Source: Gammaproteobacteria bacterium
Lineage (GTDB): Bacteria; Pseudomonadota; Gammaproteobacteria; AKS1
Assembly: GCA_027006175.1 (NCBI GenBank)
Contig: JALTKS010000096.1
Location: 1 to 42,083 of the forward strand
DNA length: 42,083 nucleotides
Direction of reading: 5' to 3'
The position numbers and the translations under genes were made by a program. Shown here piece by piece: positions 18,993 through 27,659 of the stretch. How positions within the stretch are numbered: position 1 is the stretch's first letter; each line of letters opens with the position of its first letter. The notes below the pieces were generated by a model. That model made no database searches. It was not told the DNA's origin and saw only the letters and a program-made list of their open reading frames with translations.

Positions 18993-21308
18993 TTAACTGT
19001 CTTCGCTATCTGTTTCTGATGATTCTTTTGCCGGTGGATCATAAGGCTCAGAGAAACGGCAGTCCTTTTGTGGGCAAACTTTTTCTGTGCCACGTTTCTT
19101 GGTGGTCTTAACAGATAAGATAGGCCAATTACATTTAGGGCAAGGTTCTGCTAAAGGCTCATTCCAGATAGCATAGGTACAGTCCGGGTAACGCTGACAG
19201 GAATAAAAGATTTTTCCATAACGTGATTTGCGTTTAAGGATAGTCCCTTTATGACACTCTGGACATTCAACGCCCGTATCAGCCGGTTTTTCAAGAGGTT
19301 CGATATGTTTACAGTTTGGATAATTACTGCAGCCAATGAACTTGCCGTAGCGACCATGTTTAATGACTAAGTCATGTTCACACTCAGGGCACTTACGGTC
19401 TTTAATGATTTCGGCATCTTTTTCATCATCATCGCCATTTAAGTTACGCGCGTAGTCACACTCGGGATAACTCATACAGCCAATGAAACGACCACGACGA
19501 CCGAGGCGAATAGAAAGTTCACCACCACATTTGGGGCATTTTTCTTCAATCTTTTCATGGGTGACATCACGACGATCAACGTTCTTGTCGGTGTGTTCGA
19601 CTTTGTCTTTGAAAGGACGCCAGAAGTCTTTCATTAATGGCACCCAGTCTTTTTCGCCACGTGCTACGGCATCCAGATCGTTTTCAAGTTTCGCGGTGAA
19701 ATCGTAATCAACGTAGTCGGTGAAATATTTGGTTAAGAAACCATTGACAACACGCCCGACATCGGTGGGCATGAAACGGCGTTTATCCATTTCAACGTAT
19801 TCACGATTTTGCAGGGTGGAAATAATCGAGGCATAGGTAGAAGGACGACCAATGCCGTGTTCTTCCAGGGTTTTAACCAGTGTGGCTTCGTTAAAACGCG
19901 GTGGTGGCTCGGTAAAATGTTGTTCCGGACGAATCTTTAATAATTTGACGGTATCGCCCTCTTCCATTGGCGGTAATAATTTTTCATCGTCTTCAGCGGG
20001 TGTGTCATCGACACCTTCCTGATAAACCGCCATGAAACCAGGATCAACAATAGTTGAACCATTGGCACGGAAAATATTGCCTTCACCCGCCTGAAGATTC
20101 GCGCCCACCGTATTAATTGTGGCGTGAATCATTTGACTGGCAACGGTGCGTTTCCAGATCAAGCCATAAAGTTTGTTTTGATCCGTTGAAAGCGATTTTT
20201 TAATGGATTCAGGATCACGCATTGCCGAAGTAGGACGAATCGCTTCATGGGCTTCTTGTGCATTTTTAGCTTTGGTTTTGAAGGTACGTGGTTCCTTGGG
20301 CACCTTGTCTTTGCCATAACGCCCGGCAATTGTGTCGCGTATTTCATCCAGTGCTTCCTGTGCCAGCGTCACGGAGTCGGTACGCATGTAGGTAATTAAA
20401 CCCACCGAGCCGTCACCGGTATCAATCCCTTCATAAAGTTGCTGGGCAATACGCATGGTGCGTTGTGTGGTGAAACCTAATTTACGCGAGGCTTCCTGTT
20501 GTAAGGTTGAGGTCGTGAACGGGGCAGACGGATTGCGTTTCCGTTGTTTCTTCTCAATCTTGACAACAGTCAAGGAGCCTTTGGAAACATCGTTAATGGT
20601 TTTTTCAATGTCGTGTGCCTGTTCGGTATTCTCAACACTGAATTGAGTAATTTTTTCACCGGCGTATTGCGTTAGTTTGGCAGAGAATTTTTTCTTCGAT
20701 GCCTCGGTGTCGGCTTCAATTGTCCAGTATTCACGTGGCTTAAATTTTTCAATGAGTTCTTCACGTTCCACGATCATGCGTAGTGCCGGGCTTTGTACGC
20801 GACCTGCTGAAAGACCACGACGAATCTTTTTCCAGAGCAGCGGCGATAAATTAAAGCCGACCAGGTAATCAAGTGCACGGCGCGCCTGTTGCGCATTGAT
20901 TAAGTCATAAGAAAGTTCGCGTGATTCATCAATAGCGTGTTGAATTGCCTTTTTAGTGATTTCGTGGAACACCACACGGGTCACTTCCTTGTCTTTCAGT
21001 AATTTCTTTTTCTTCAGAAGTTCGTATAAGTGCCAGGCAATGGCTTCACCTTCGCGATCCGGATCGGTCGCGAGATATAAAGCATCGGCTTTCTTGATTG
21101 CCTTGGCAATGGCATCGATGTGTTTTTGATTTCGCTCGATGGCTTGATACTTCATTTCAAAGTCGTGTTCGGTATCAACAGCGCCCTCTTTCGGCAGCAA
21201 GTCACGAACGTGACCATAAGAGGCAAGCACTTCAAAGCCCTTGCCAAGATATTTTTTAATGGTTTTTGCTTTTGCCGGAGATTCGACAATGACGAGTTTA
21301 TTACCCAT
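18993..21308 (-). CDS. topA: DNA topoisomerase I
   Basis: 771 residues, shorter than E. coli TopA (865). The Toprim domain begins KLVIVESPAKAKTI, and its acidic triad DPDRE is at D82-E86. The active-site tyrosine is Y307 in GLITYMRTDS. The C-terminus carries four Cys-rich zinc-ribbon-like repeats, starting CPKCGGEL, CPECEHDL, CPECHKGT and CPKCNWPI, then an acidic tail. It relaxes negative supercoils by nicking one strand. It follows smg by about 100 bases. Confidence 0.97.
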   Translation of the reverse strand: MGNKLVIVESPAKAKTIKKYLGKGFEVLASYGHVRDLLPKEGAVDTEHDFEMKYQAIERNQKHIDAIAKAIKKADALYLATDPDREGEAIAWHLYELLKKKKLLKDKEVTRVVFHEITKKAIQHAIDESRELSYDLINAQQARRALDYLVGFNLSPLLWKKIRRGLSAGRVQSPALRMIVEREELIEKFKPREYWTIEADTEASKKKFSAKLTQYAGEKITQFSVENTEQAHDIEKTINDVSKGSLTVVKIEKKQRKRNPSAPFTTSTLQQEASRKLGFTTQRTMRIAQQLYEGIDTGDGSVGLITYMRTDSVTLAQEALDEIRDTIAGRYGKDKVPKEPRTFKTKAKNAQEAHEAIRPTSAMRDPESIKKSLSTDQNKLYGLIWKRTVASQMIHATINTVGANLQAGEGNIFRANGSTIVDPGFMAVYQEGVDDTPAEDDEKLLPPMEEGDTVKLLKIRPEQHFTEPPPRFNEATLVKTLEEHGIGRPSTYASIISTLQNREYVEMDKRRFMPTDVGRVVNGFLTKYFTDYVDYDFTAKLENDLDAVARGEKDWVPLMKDFWRPFKDKVEHTDKNVDRRDVTHEKIEEKCPKCGGELSIRLGRRGRFIGCMSYPECDYARNLNGDDDEKDAEIIKDRKCPECEHDLVIKHGRYGKFIGCSNYPNCKHIEPLEKPADTGVECPECHKGTILKRKSRYGKIFYSCQRYPDCTYAIWNEPLAEPCPKCNWPILSVKTTKKRGTEKVCPQKDCRFSEPYDPPAKESSETDSEDS

Positions 21309-21411
21309 ATGATTTAAGAAGGTCGGTGAGACCTTACAGTTCCTTGTGTTAAATGCCTGCTCAAGGTGCGGCTAAATTAATAAAATAAATATTTAAAACT
21401 AAATTATACGA

Positions 21412-21891
21412 TTAATGCAGTAGAGAATAATTTTCCTCAAAAACAAAATCTTCCATCCATGCGTAGGCCGCTTCCTGTCCGGGTTGATTAAACAACACCA
21501 TCAGAACAACCCATTTCACTACGTCATGATCCACTTCATCGGCTTCAAGTGCCATGATACGATCAATGACTAACTCACGGCTGTGTTGATCCAATACACC
21601 GGCTTGTTCCAAGTGCAACAGTAAACCACGGCATTCAACATCAATACGCTCGGCTTCTTCTTCCGTATAGATACGAATGGAGCGAGGACTTTCGCGATCT
21701 TTATCTGCATCGTTTTCACGTAGCGTGGTTAAACCTTCAAGCCAATCAAATGCCTTGTTGATCTCACCCTGGCCGAAACCGGCTTGACTGAGTTCAGTTT
21801 GCAGGGACTGTTGGTCTTGAGGTGGTTCGATATCATCCACCATATAATTCTCGAAAAGATAGACTAAAACGTCGAGTACATTTTCTTTCAT
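21412..21891 (-). CDS. smg: Smg family protein (DUF494)
   Basis: 159 residues, matching the Smg/DUF494 family: the N-terminus MKENVLDVLVYLFENYM, a central GFGQGEINKAFDWLEGL and the C-terminal LVIDRIMALEADEVDHDVVKWVVLMVLFNQPGQE. The function is not established; the gene is almost always next to dprA and topA in gammaproteobacteria, as here. It begins 9 bases after the dprA stop. Confidence 0.95.
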   Translation of the reverse strand: MKENVLDVLVYLFENYMVDDIEPPQDQQSLQTELSQAGFGQGEINKAFDWLEGLTTLRENDADKDRESPRSIRIYTEEEAERIDVECRGLLLHLEQAGVLDQHSRELVIDRIMALEADEVDHDVVKWVVLMVLFNQPGQEAAYAWMEDFVFEENYSLLH

Positions 21892-21900
21892 AGCTGCTTT

Positions 21901-22998
21901 TCAGCTGCGACAATACCTTCCTCCCGGAAGAGCCACAATAGATCCTTGTATTTCCAATGAGGATAGCATCGCTGAAACCTGCTCTGCCGTCAATCCACAG
22001 CGGTAAATAAGTGTGTCAATATCGACGGGATCATGGTCAATAAAGTCCATTAAAGGCTCAATATTTGAGCTAGAAGCCTCATTTTTATTGGGTTTAGGCG
22101 GTATAATCAGTGAACCGAGCAGGCTGGCGAGTTCGCTGACGATATCGTGGCTTGATTCAACCAGACAGGCACCATCCCGAATTAAACGATGATTTCCCCG
22201 TACCATTGGGTTGTGAATTGAGCCAGGAATGGCAAAAACCTCTCTGCCTTGTTCGGCGGCGAGGCGTGCGGTAATTAATGAACCACTGCGAAACGCAGCC
22301 TCGATAACCAATATCCCGACACTCAGACCGCTAATAATTCGGTTACGGCGAGGGAAGTTAGCCGCAACGGGTGTTGAACCCGGCGGGAATTCACTGATGA
22401 CAGCACCTTGCTGGCTGATACGCCTGGCAAGGCGTATATTTTTAGTGGGATAAAGCATATCCAGACCGCTACCAATAACCGCAACCGTTTTTGCTTCCGC
22501 GTGCAAAGCACCGGTATGTGCAGCCGCATCAATGCCTAAAGCAAGACCACTGTTAATAGTTAAACCGCATTTAGCCAGTTCAAGCGCAAAATCATGAGCG
22601 GTTTCTAATCCACTTGCAGAGGGGTTACGACTGCCGACAATGCCAAGTTGCGGTAAAGACAGGCAGTGTGGATCGCCATTAACGTAAATAACCAGTGGCG
22701 GGTCGTTAATTGTTTTTAATAGTGGCGGATAGTCAGGATCAGCAAAATGAATAATGTGATGCGATTCGTTGCTAGCGAGCCAACTTAAATCATTATCAAT
22801 AGCTTGTTGCTTAGGTTGTGCTAAGGCATCACGGAGTGTTTTACTTGAAATTTCATGGCGATATTCAAGAATTTCACTGGCGGAACTAAAGTGTTGCAGT
22901 AATTTTTCGGCTGTTTTGGGACCAAAGCGTGGCGTATGAAAGAGTGTTAGCCAGGCAATCAGTTCTTTTGATCCGCATCCTTGCGGTGTCATCATCAT
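21901..22998 (-). CDS. dprA: DNA-processing protein DprA
   Basis: 365 residues. An N-terminal helical region (about 1-70) precedes the Rossmann-like DNA-binding core with VGSRNPSASGLETA, the block LALGIDAAAHTGAL, and the block IISGLSVGILVIEAAFRSGSLITARLAAEQGREVFAIPG. A C-terminal winged-helix domain (about 300-365) follows. DprA loads RecA onto incoming single-stranded DNA during natural transformation. The ATG cluster at 22998 is preceded by AAGGAGG, which sits inside a short palindrome. Confidence 0.96.
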   Translation of the reverse strand: MMMTPQGCGSKELIAWLTLFHTPRFGPKTAEKLLQHFSSASEILEYRHEISSKTLRDALAQPKQQAIDNDLSWLASNESHHIIHFADPDYPPLLKTINDPPLVIYVNGDPHCLSLPQLGIVGSRNPSASGLETAHDFALELAKCGLTINSGLALGIDAAAHTGALHAEAKTVAVIGSGLDMLYPTKNIRLARRISQQGAVISEFPPGSTPVAANFPRRNRIISGLSVGILVIEAAFRSGSLITARLAAEQGREVFAIPGSIHNPMVRGNHRLIRDGACLVESSHDIVSELASLLGSLIIPPKPNKNEASSSNIEPLMDFIDHDPVDIDTLIYRCGLTAEQVSAMLSSLEIQGSIVALPGGRYCRS

Positions 22999-22999
22999 T

Positions 23000-23039
23000 C
23001 AAGGCCTCCTTGCCTTGCCAAACGCGCTGATGCGTTCGG
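23000..23039 (-). promoter_or_regulatory. Two hairpins at the dprA ribosome-binding site
   Basis: CAAGG-AGG-CCTTG at 23000-23012 is a palindrome containing the whole dprA ribosome-binding sequence. Directly upstream in the transcript, CCGAACGC and GCGTTTGG (23018-23039) can form an 8-base-pair stem with one G-U pair and a 6-base loop. They could tune dprA translation or be chance; the first stem is short. Confidence 0.3.
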
Positions 23040-23058
23040 AATTTTTAATTAAACTATC

Positions 23059-24117
23059 TTATAGTTCAGGTGGGTTACGTACTGCATCATACAGGTGCAA
23101 TGGAGCGGTTGCATCCATTACCAGCGCAAAACTTACTTTTTCAAAGACACGGAAAACCATTAAGGTGCCAGCGCGTTCATCAGGTAATTTAACGGTATCA
23201 CCGCGTTCTGGTGAAACATCATCGCTTACAGTTTTACCGCGTGTGTATACAGCGAGAACCGTACCGACATCAATTTTTTCACGGCTGCCACTGTCAATAA
23301 CAACAAGTTGGTTTTGACCAATTTGAACAACACCATCAACAACTGAAATAATTGCTGCATCGATATTTGCGCGAGGCGCATGTGGCATAAAGTTTTCGTT
23401 TATATCATTTTCACTAAGAGGTAAGAGTCGATCCCCTTTATGCGATTCACGTTCAGTACTGGTGATAAGCAATGTTGAGATGTCACCAAATTGTGCAACT
23501 TTAGTTTCACCAACATAGATGGCTTCATAGCCAAGCACTTCAGGCTCTTCTCCATTCTTAGGCTTGCCATGTTTAACGTATTTGATGCCAGGGCGGAAAA
23601 CACTGTATTTGGCTTTGCCTTCTTCTTTCAGATTACGCACGTAAAGACGATCGCCGGCACCGGCAACAACATGCTCATCGGCTGGCTGTACAACATAGGG
23701 CGCTCGTTCTAAATCTTTTTCATCCACCGCAAGTGGCTTGGAAAGAAATTGCTGAATAGCATCAAGTGGGATAGTTGGAATCGCACGATCAAGGCGAGTA
23801 CGACGTAAACCCGGAGATAATTTCACATTAGGACGGGCACGTTTTGCAACAGTAATAACAGGGTTACCATTGACATCGTAACTCAGTACCAGCACATCAC
23901 CAGGATAAATGAGGTGCGGATTTTTTACCTGCGGGTTAACATGCCACACATCGGGCCAGCGCCACGGACTTTTGAGAAAGCGTCCAGCGATATCCCAGAG
24001 CGTGTCACCTTTAACAACCGTGTAACGGTCAGGGTGATCCGGATTCAGGGTCGGTGCTGCAAAAGTATAGCTTGTGAAAGTCAGCAGCAGGAGCACAAGA
24101 ATTTTTCTGGCTAACAT
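23059..24117 (-). CDS. LysM-domain exported protein
   Basis: 352 residues from the ATG at 24117, chosen because AAAGGGA lies upstream and it gives a clean signal peptide (about 1-20, ending TFAA). A LysM domain follows at about 30-80 (YTVVKGDTLWDIAGRFLKSPWRWPDVWHVNPQVKNPHLIYPGDVLVL), which binds peptidoglycan. The remaining 260 residues are beta-rich, with GTVLAVYTRGKTV and a C-terminal GTLMVFRVFEKVSFALVMDA block. This layout is typical of the LysM protein encoded before dprA in many gammaproteobacteria; its precise role is unknown. It heads the run to hemF and is divergent from def. Confidence 0.9.
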   Translation of the reverse strand: MLARKILVLLLLTFTSYTFAAPTLNPDHPDRYTVVKGDTLWDIAGRFLKSPWRWPDVWHVNPQVKNPHLIYPGDVLVLSYDVNGNPVITVAKRARPNVKLSPGLRRTRLDRAIPTIPLDAIQQFLSKPLAVDEKDLERAPYVVQPADEHVVAGAGDRLYVRNLKEEGKAKYSVFRPGIKYVKHGKPKNGEEPEVLGYEAIYVGETKVAQFGDISTLLITSTERESHKGDRLLPLSENDINENFMPHAPRANIDAAIISVVDGVVQIGQNQLVVIDSGSREKIDVGTVLAVYTRGKTVSDDVSPERGDTVKLPDERAGTLMVFRVFEKVSFALVMDATAPLHLYDAVRNPPEL

Positions 24118-24252
24118 GTGAGTCCCTTTTGTTATAATTAAAACCAAACATAGCCCTGTATTGAGTATAGCGCAAGTACTACGTTATCCAGTATGATCAT
24201 TATCTTAGCAGCATAACCTATGTAAATACTAGAATTTGTTGATGCAAATCAC

Positions 24253-24771
24253 ATGATGACATTAAAAATATTGAAATACCCTGATCCACGTCTCAGAACG
24301 GTGGCGAAACCCGTTACTGAAGTGACAGATGAAACTCGTGAACTTATCGATAATATGTTCGCAACCATGTATGCCGCGCCAGGCATAGGCCTGGCGGCAA
24401 CTCAGGTTGATGTGCATGAACGTATTGTAGTCATTGATATTTCAGCAGAAAAAGACGAGCCGCTGGTGCTGATAAACCCTGAAATCATCGCTAAAAATGG
24501 CACTGAAGTGTCTGAAGAAGGCTGTTTATCTGTTCCGAGTATCTATGAAAAGGTTGAGCGAGCTGAATCCATTTCAGTGCAAGCCCTTGATCGTAATGGA
24601 CAATCTATCAGCTTTGATACAGGTGGCATGCTGGCGGTGTGTATTCAGCATGAGATTGATCATCTGGATGGTAAGGTGTTTGTAGACTACTTATCGCCGC
24701 TTAAACAAAAAAGAATAAGTAAGAAAATAGAGAAAAATCAGAAGTTTGAAGAAAGTCACACGGCTTTCTAA
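24253..24771 (+). CDS. def: Peptide deformylase
   Basis: 172 residues. The three catalytic motifs are intact: GIGLAATQ (44-51), EGCLS with metal ligand C91, and HEIDH with ligands H133 and H137 and catalytic E134. It removes the formyl group from N-terminal formyl-methionine on new proteins. Two adjacent ATGs (24253, 24256) are possible starts; the second gives the usual [10 protein letters not shown]. It precedes fmt by 14 bases, so one transcript carries both formylation and deformylation functions. Confidence 0.97.
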   Translation: MMTLKILKYPDPRLRTVAKPVTEVTDETRELIDNMFATMYAAPGIGLAATQVDVHERIVVIDISAEKDEPLVLINPEIIAKNGTEVSEEGCLSVPSIYEKVERAESISVQALDRNGQSISFDTGGMLAVCIQHEIDHLDGKVFVDYLSPLKQKRISKKIEKNQKFEESHTAF

Positions 24772-24785
24772 GATAATATAGCCAG

Positions 24786-25751
24786 ATGCCAGAATCCTTA
24801 AAAATTATTTTTGCGGGAACACCGGATTTCTCGGTACCTGGTTTACAAACCCTGATTGACTCTCAGCATGAGATTATGGCGGTCTATACACAGCCCGATC
24901 GGCCCGCAGGTCGTGGTCGAAAATTAACCGCAAGCCCGGTGAAACAATGCGCTGAGCAAGCGGGCTTGCCCGTTGAGCAGCCAGAAAGCCTAAAAGATCC
25001 GGCTGCACAGCGGCGAATAGCGGAGTATAAGGCCGACATCATGGTGGTGGTCGCCTATGGGCAATTATTACCGCCGGTGGTTTTGGAAACGCCACGCCTG
25101 GGCTGTATTAACGTCCATGCCTCATTATTGCCTCGCTGGCGCGGCGCGGCGCCTATACAACGCGCGATAATTGCCGGTGACACCCAAACCGGAGTCACGA
25201 TAATGCAAATGGCTCAAGGTCTTGATACGGGTGATATGTTGGCAAAAGTGACAACGCCTATTGATCCGAATGAAACCGCTGCAGAACTACATGACCGATT
25301 AGCCGTGTTAGGTAATGATGCTTTGCTGGACGTGATTCAACAGTTACAAACAGACACGGCGAAGCCAGAGAAACAAGATGAATCTGAAACCTGCTACGCG
25401 GCTAAATTAAGTAAAGAAGAAGCCCCGTTAAACTGGGCGGCTCCAGTGGAAAGCTGTCAGCGTCAAATTAGTGCATTTAACCCGTTTCCTGTGGCAACCG
25501 CACAGCTTGGCGAACAAACATTGCGAATTTGGCGCAGTAAAATTATCGATCAAGATGCGATATTGGCGGAACCCGGTTGTATATTAAGTGGCGATAAACA
25601 AGGTATTAAAGTGCAAACAGGTGCTGGCGTATTATTAATTTTAGAGCTTCAAGCACCGGGTAAAAAACGCATGTCAGCGGCAGACTTTGTTAATGCGCGG
25701 CCTGCTCTACGTGAGCCAGGAAATCATTTTGATGTCGGCAGTCCGTTGTGA
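24786..25751 (+). CDS. fmt: Methionyl-tRNA formyltransferase
   Basis: 321 residues (E. coli Fmt 315). The N-terminal formyltransferase domain has IIFAGTPDFSVPGL and the active-site block NVHASLLPRWRGAAPIQRAI. The C-terminal OB-like domain has WRSKI and LELQAPGKKRMSAADFVN. It formylates initiator Met-tRNA with 10-formyl-tetrahydrofolate. Its TGA overlaps the rsmB start (GTGA). Confidence 0.97.
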   Translation: MPESLKIIFAGTPDFSVPGLQTLIDSQHEIMAVYTQPDRPAGRGRKLTASPVKQCAEQAGLPVEQPESLKDPAAQRRIAEYKADIMVVVAYGQLLPPVVLETPRLGCINVHASLLPRWRGAAPIQRAIIAGDTQTGVTIMQMAQGLDTGDMLAKVTTPIDPNETAAELHDRLAVLGNDALLDVIQQLQTDTAKPEKQDESETCYAAKLSKEEAPLNWAAPVESCQRQISAFNPFPVATAQLGEQTLRIWRSKIIDQDAILAEPGCILSGDKQGIKVQTGAGVLLILELQAPGKKRMSAADFVNARPALREPGNHFDVGSPL

Positions 25752-27073
25752 GCAATAGCATTAATGTTCGGGCACAAGCGGCGCGCTGTATCACGGCGGT
25801 GATTGGTGAAGGTGAGTCTTTAACCACCGCACTTGAGTTATCCCGCTCTGTGGTCGCGCCGCGAGATGTCGGGCTATTGTATGAGATGAGTTTTGGCGTA
25901 ATGCGCCATTATTATCAGCTTTACCACCTTGCACGATTACTACTGAGTAAAAATTTAAAACCGCGTGATAAAGATATTCTCGCCTTGATTATGGTGGGCT
26001 TGTATCAGCTAATTCATATGCGTATCCCTAATCATGCGGCATTGAATGAAACCGTTAGTGGTACTAAAAATTTATCAAAACCGTGGGCACGTGGGCTAGT
26101 TAATGCACTTCTTAGAAGGTATTTAAGAGAAAGTGAAGACTTACTTACAAAGTTAAAGAGCAAAGCCGATGTGGTCGCAGAAATGCCCGAATGGCTAGCC
26201 AGACGACTTAAAAAGGCATGGCCAGATGACTGGCAGTCAATTCAGCAAGCCAGCCAGTCACACCCGCCCATGACGCTGCGTGTTAATCGAGCCCAGCTTG
26301 ATCGGGCTGCCTATGTTGCGTTGTTGGATGAACACGATATTCCCGTTAATGTGATTGATTCAACGCCCGCCGGTGTGGCGTTAGTGTCGGCGGTGAATGT
26401 TGATAAGTTACCTGGTTTTGATGAAGGCAAGGTTTCGGTGCAGGATGCGGCAGCACAATTAGCCTGTGAATTACTCGCTCCGGTGGATGGTGATCGGGTG
26501 TTGGATGCTTGTGCGGCTCCGGGGGGTAAGACAGCGGCATTACTCGAATATGCCGCAGCACATAATGAACAAGCAAAAGTTGTCGCCTGGGATAATAGTG
26601 AACAACGTTTACAGCGATTAAAGGATGGCTTATCACGACTCGGCCATGAGGCAGAGGTCGCCTGTGTGGACGTGAGTGATGCAAAAGCGGTGAGTGCACA
26701 CGGTGAGTTTGAACGCATTTTATTAGATGCTCCGTGTAGTGCCACGGGGGTTATTCGTCGTCACCCGGATATTAAATTATTACGCCGCGAAACGGATATT
26801 GTACCTCTGGTAAAAACACAGGCAGCGATGTTAGATGCACTGTGGGCCGTGCTCAAGCCCGGTGGATATTTGTTGTACGCCACATGTTCTATTTTGCCAG
26901 ATGAGAATACACTGCAAATAGAGTCATTTCTTTCGCGTCAGGCAGATGCCAGTGAGGTGATGATTAAAACCAATTGGGGGCAAGCACAAGGTGTTGGTCG
27001 TCAAATTTTACCCGGGCAACAGGGCATGGATGGATTTTATTATGCATTATTGGAGAAAAGGAATATAAGTTAG
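25748..27073 (+). CDS. rsmB: 16S rRNA m5C967 methyltransferase
   Basis: 441 residues starting at GTG, overlapping fmt by 4 bases. The N-terminal NusB-like RNA-binding domain occupies about 1-140. The Rossmann methyltransferase domain has DACAAPGGKTAALLE for S-adenosylmethionine, C330 in DAPCSATGVIRRHPD and C380 in YATCSILPDEN, the two cysteines used by m5C enzymes. It methylates C967 of 16S rRNA in E. coli. Confidence 0.96.
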   Translation: MSNSINVRAQAARCITAVIGEGESLTTALELSRSVVAPRDVGLLYEMSFGVMRHYYQLYHLARLLLSKNLKPRDKDILALIMVGLYQLIHMRIPNHAALNETVSGTKNLSKPWARGLVNALLRRYLRESEDLLTKLKSKADVVAEMPEWLARRLKKAWPDDWQSIQQASQSHPPMTLRVNRAQLDRAAYVALLDEHDIPVNVIDSTPAGVALVSAVNVDKLPGFDEGKVSVQDAAAQLACELLAPVDGDRVLDACAAPGGKTAALLEYAAAHNEQAKVVAWDNSEQRLQRLKDGLSRLGHEAEVACVDVSDAKAVSAHGEFERILLDAPCSATGVIRRHPDIKLLRRETDIVPLVKTQAAMLDALWAVLKPGGYLLYATCSILPDENTLQIESFLSRQADASEVMIKTNWGQAQGVGRQILPGQQGMDGFYYALLEKRNIS

Positions 27074-27074
27074 C

Positions 27075-27659
27075 GTGATGCATGCAATAGATTCAATTTA
27101 CCCTTTTTGTTTTATACGCCAACGTGGTTTGTTGGCGTTATTACTGCTGCTATTACCGACATTGGGTCAGGCAGCGAGTGTGACGATTGAAAAAGCCAGT
27201 ACGCGCCTTCAGACGGGGGAATATCAGCTGAATGCAGATATTAAATACGAATTAAGCGAAGAAGTACTGGAAGCAATCAATAATGGTATTGCCGTCACCA
27301 TGTTGCTCAGTATTAAAATAGAGCGACCAAGAGTCTATTTATGGGATCAGCTGATTGCTGAAAAGTCACAAACGTATGAATTGAAGTATCATGCCCTGAG
27401 TGGCCAATACCTTGTTAAATCAAGTCTTGGTGAACAGCGTAGCTACCTGTCGCTGGCAAGTGCATTACGCGCATTAGGGCAAATAAGAGCATTACCCATT
27501 TTGCAACAAACGGAGTTACAGGATCCACAGGATGTCATGGTAAGAATAAAAACAGAATTAGATACCAATGCCCTGCCCGCCCCATTGCGTCCCGTTGCCT
27601 GGTTAAGCAAGCAGTGGACGCTCAGTAGTGAATGGTTTTCATGTCCTTTACGATACTAA
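27075..27659 (+). CDS. DUF4390 exported protein
   Basis: 194 residues with a hydrophobic N-terminus (about 18-35, LLALLLLLLPTLGQAA) that looks like a signal peptide. The mature part matches DUF4390: GEYQLNADIKYELSEEVLEAINNGIAVTMLL, then RPRVYLWD and the helix-strand segment YLVKSSLGEQRSYLSLASALRALG. The function is unknown; the family is nearly always encoded between rsmB and an NtrY-like kinase. Starts are GTG 27075 or ATG 27078. It overlaps ntrY by 19-28 bases, so expression is probably coupled. Confidence 0.88.
   Translation: MMHAIDSIYPFCFIRQRGLLALLLLLLPTLGQAASVTIEKASTRLQTGEYQLNADIKYELSEEVLEAINNGIAVTMLLSIKIERPRVYLWDQLIAEKSQTYELKYHALSGQYLVKSSLGEQRSYLSLASALRALGQIRALPILQQTELQDPQDVMVRIKTELDTNALPAPLRPVAWLSKQWTLSSEWFSCPLRY

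Noticed and set aside
19000-19550. A tandem repeat at the 3' end of topA
   Set aside because: The repeated Cys-x2-Cys pattern is the normal set of zinc-ribbon domains of topoisomerase I, not a DNA repeat.
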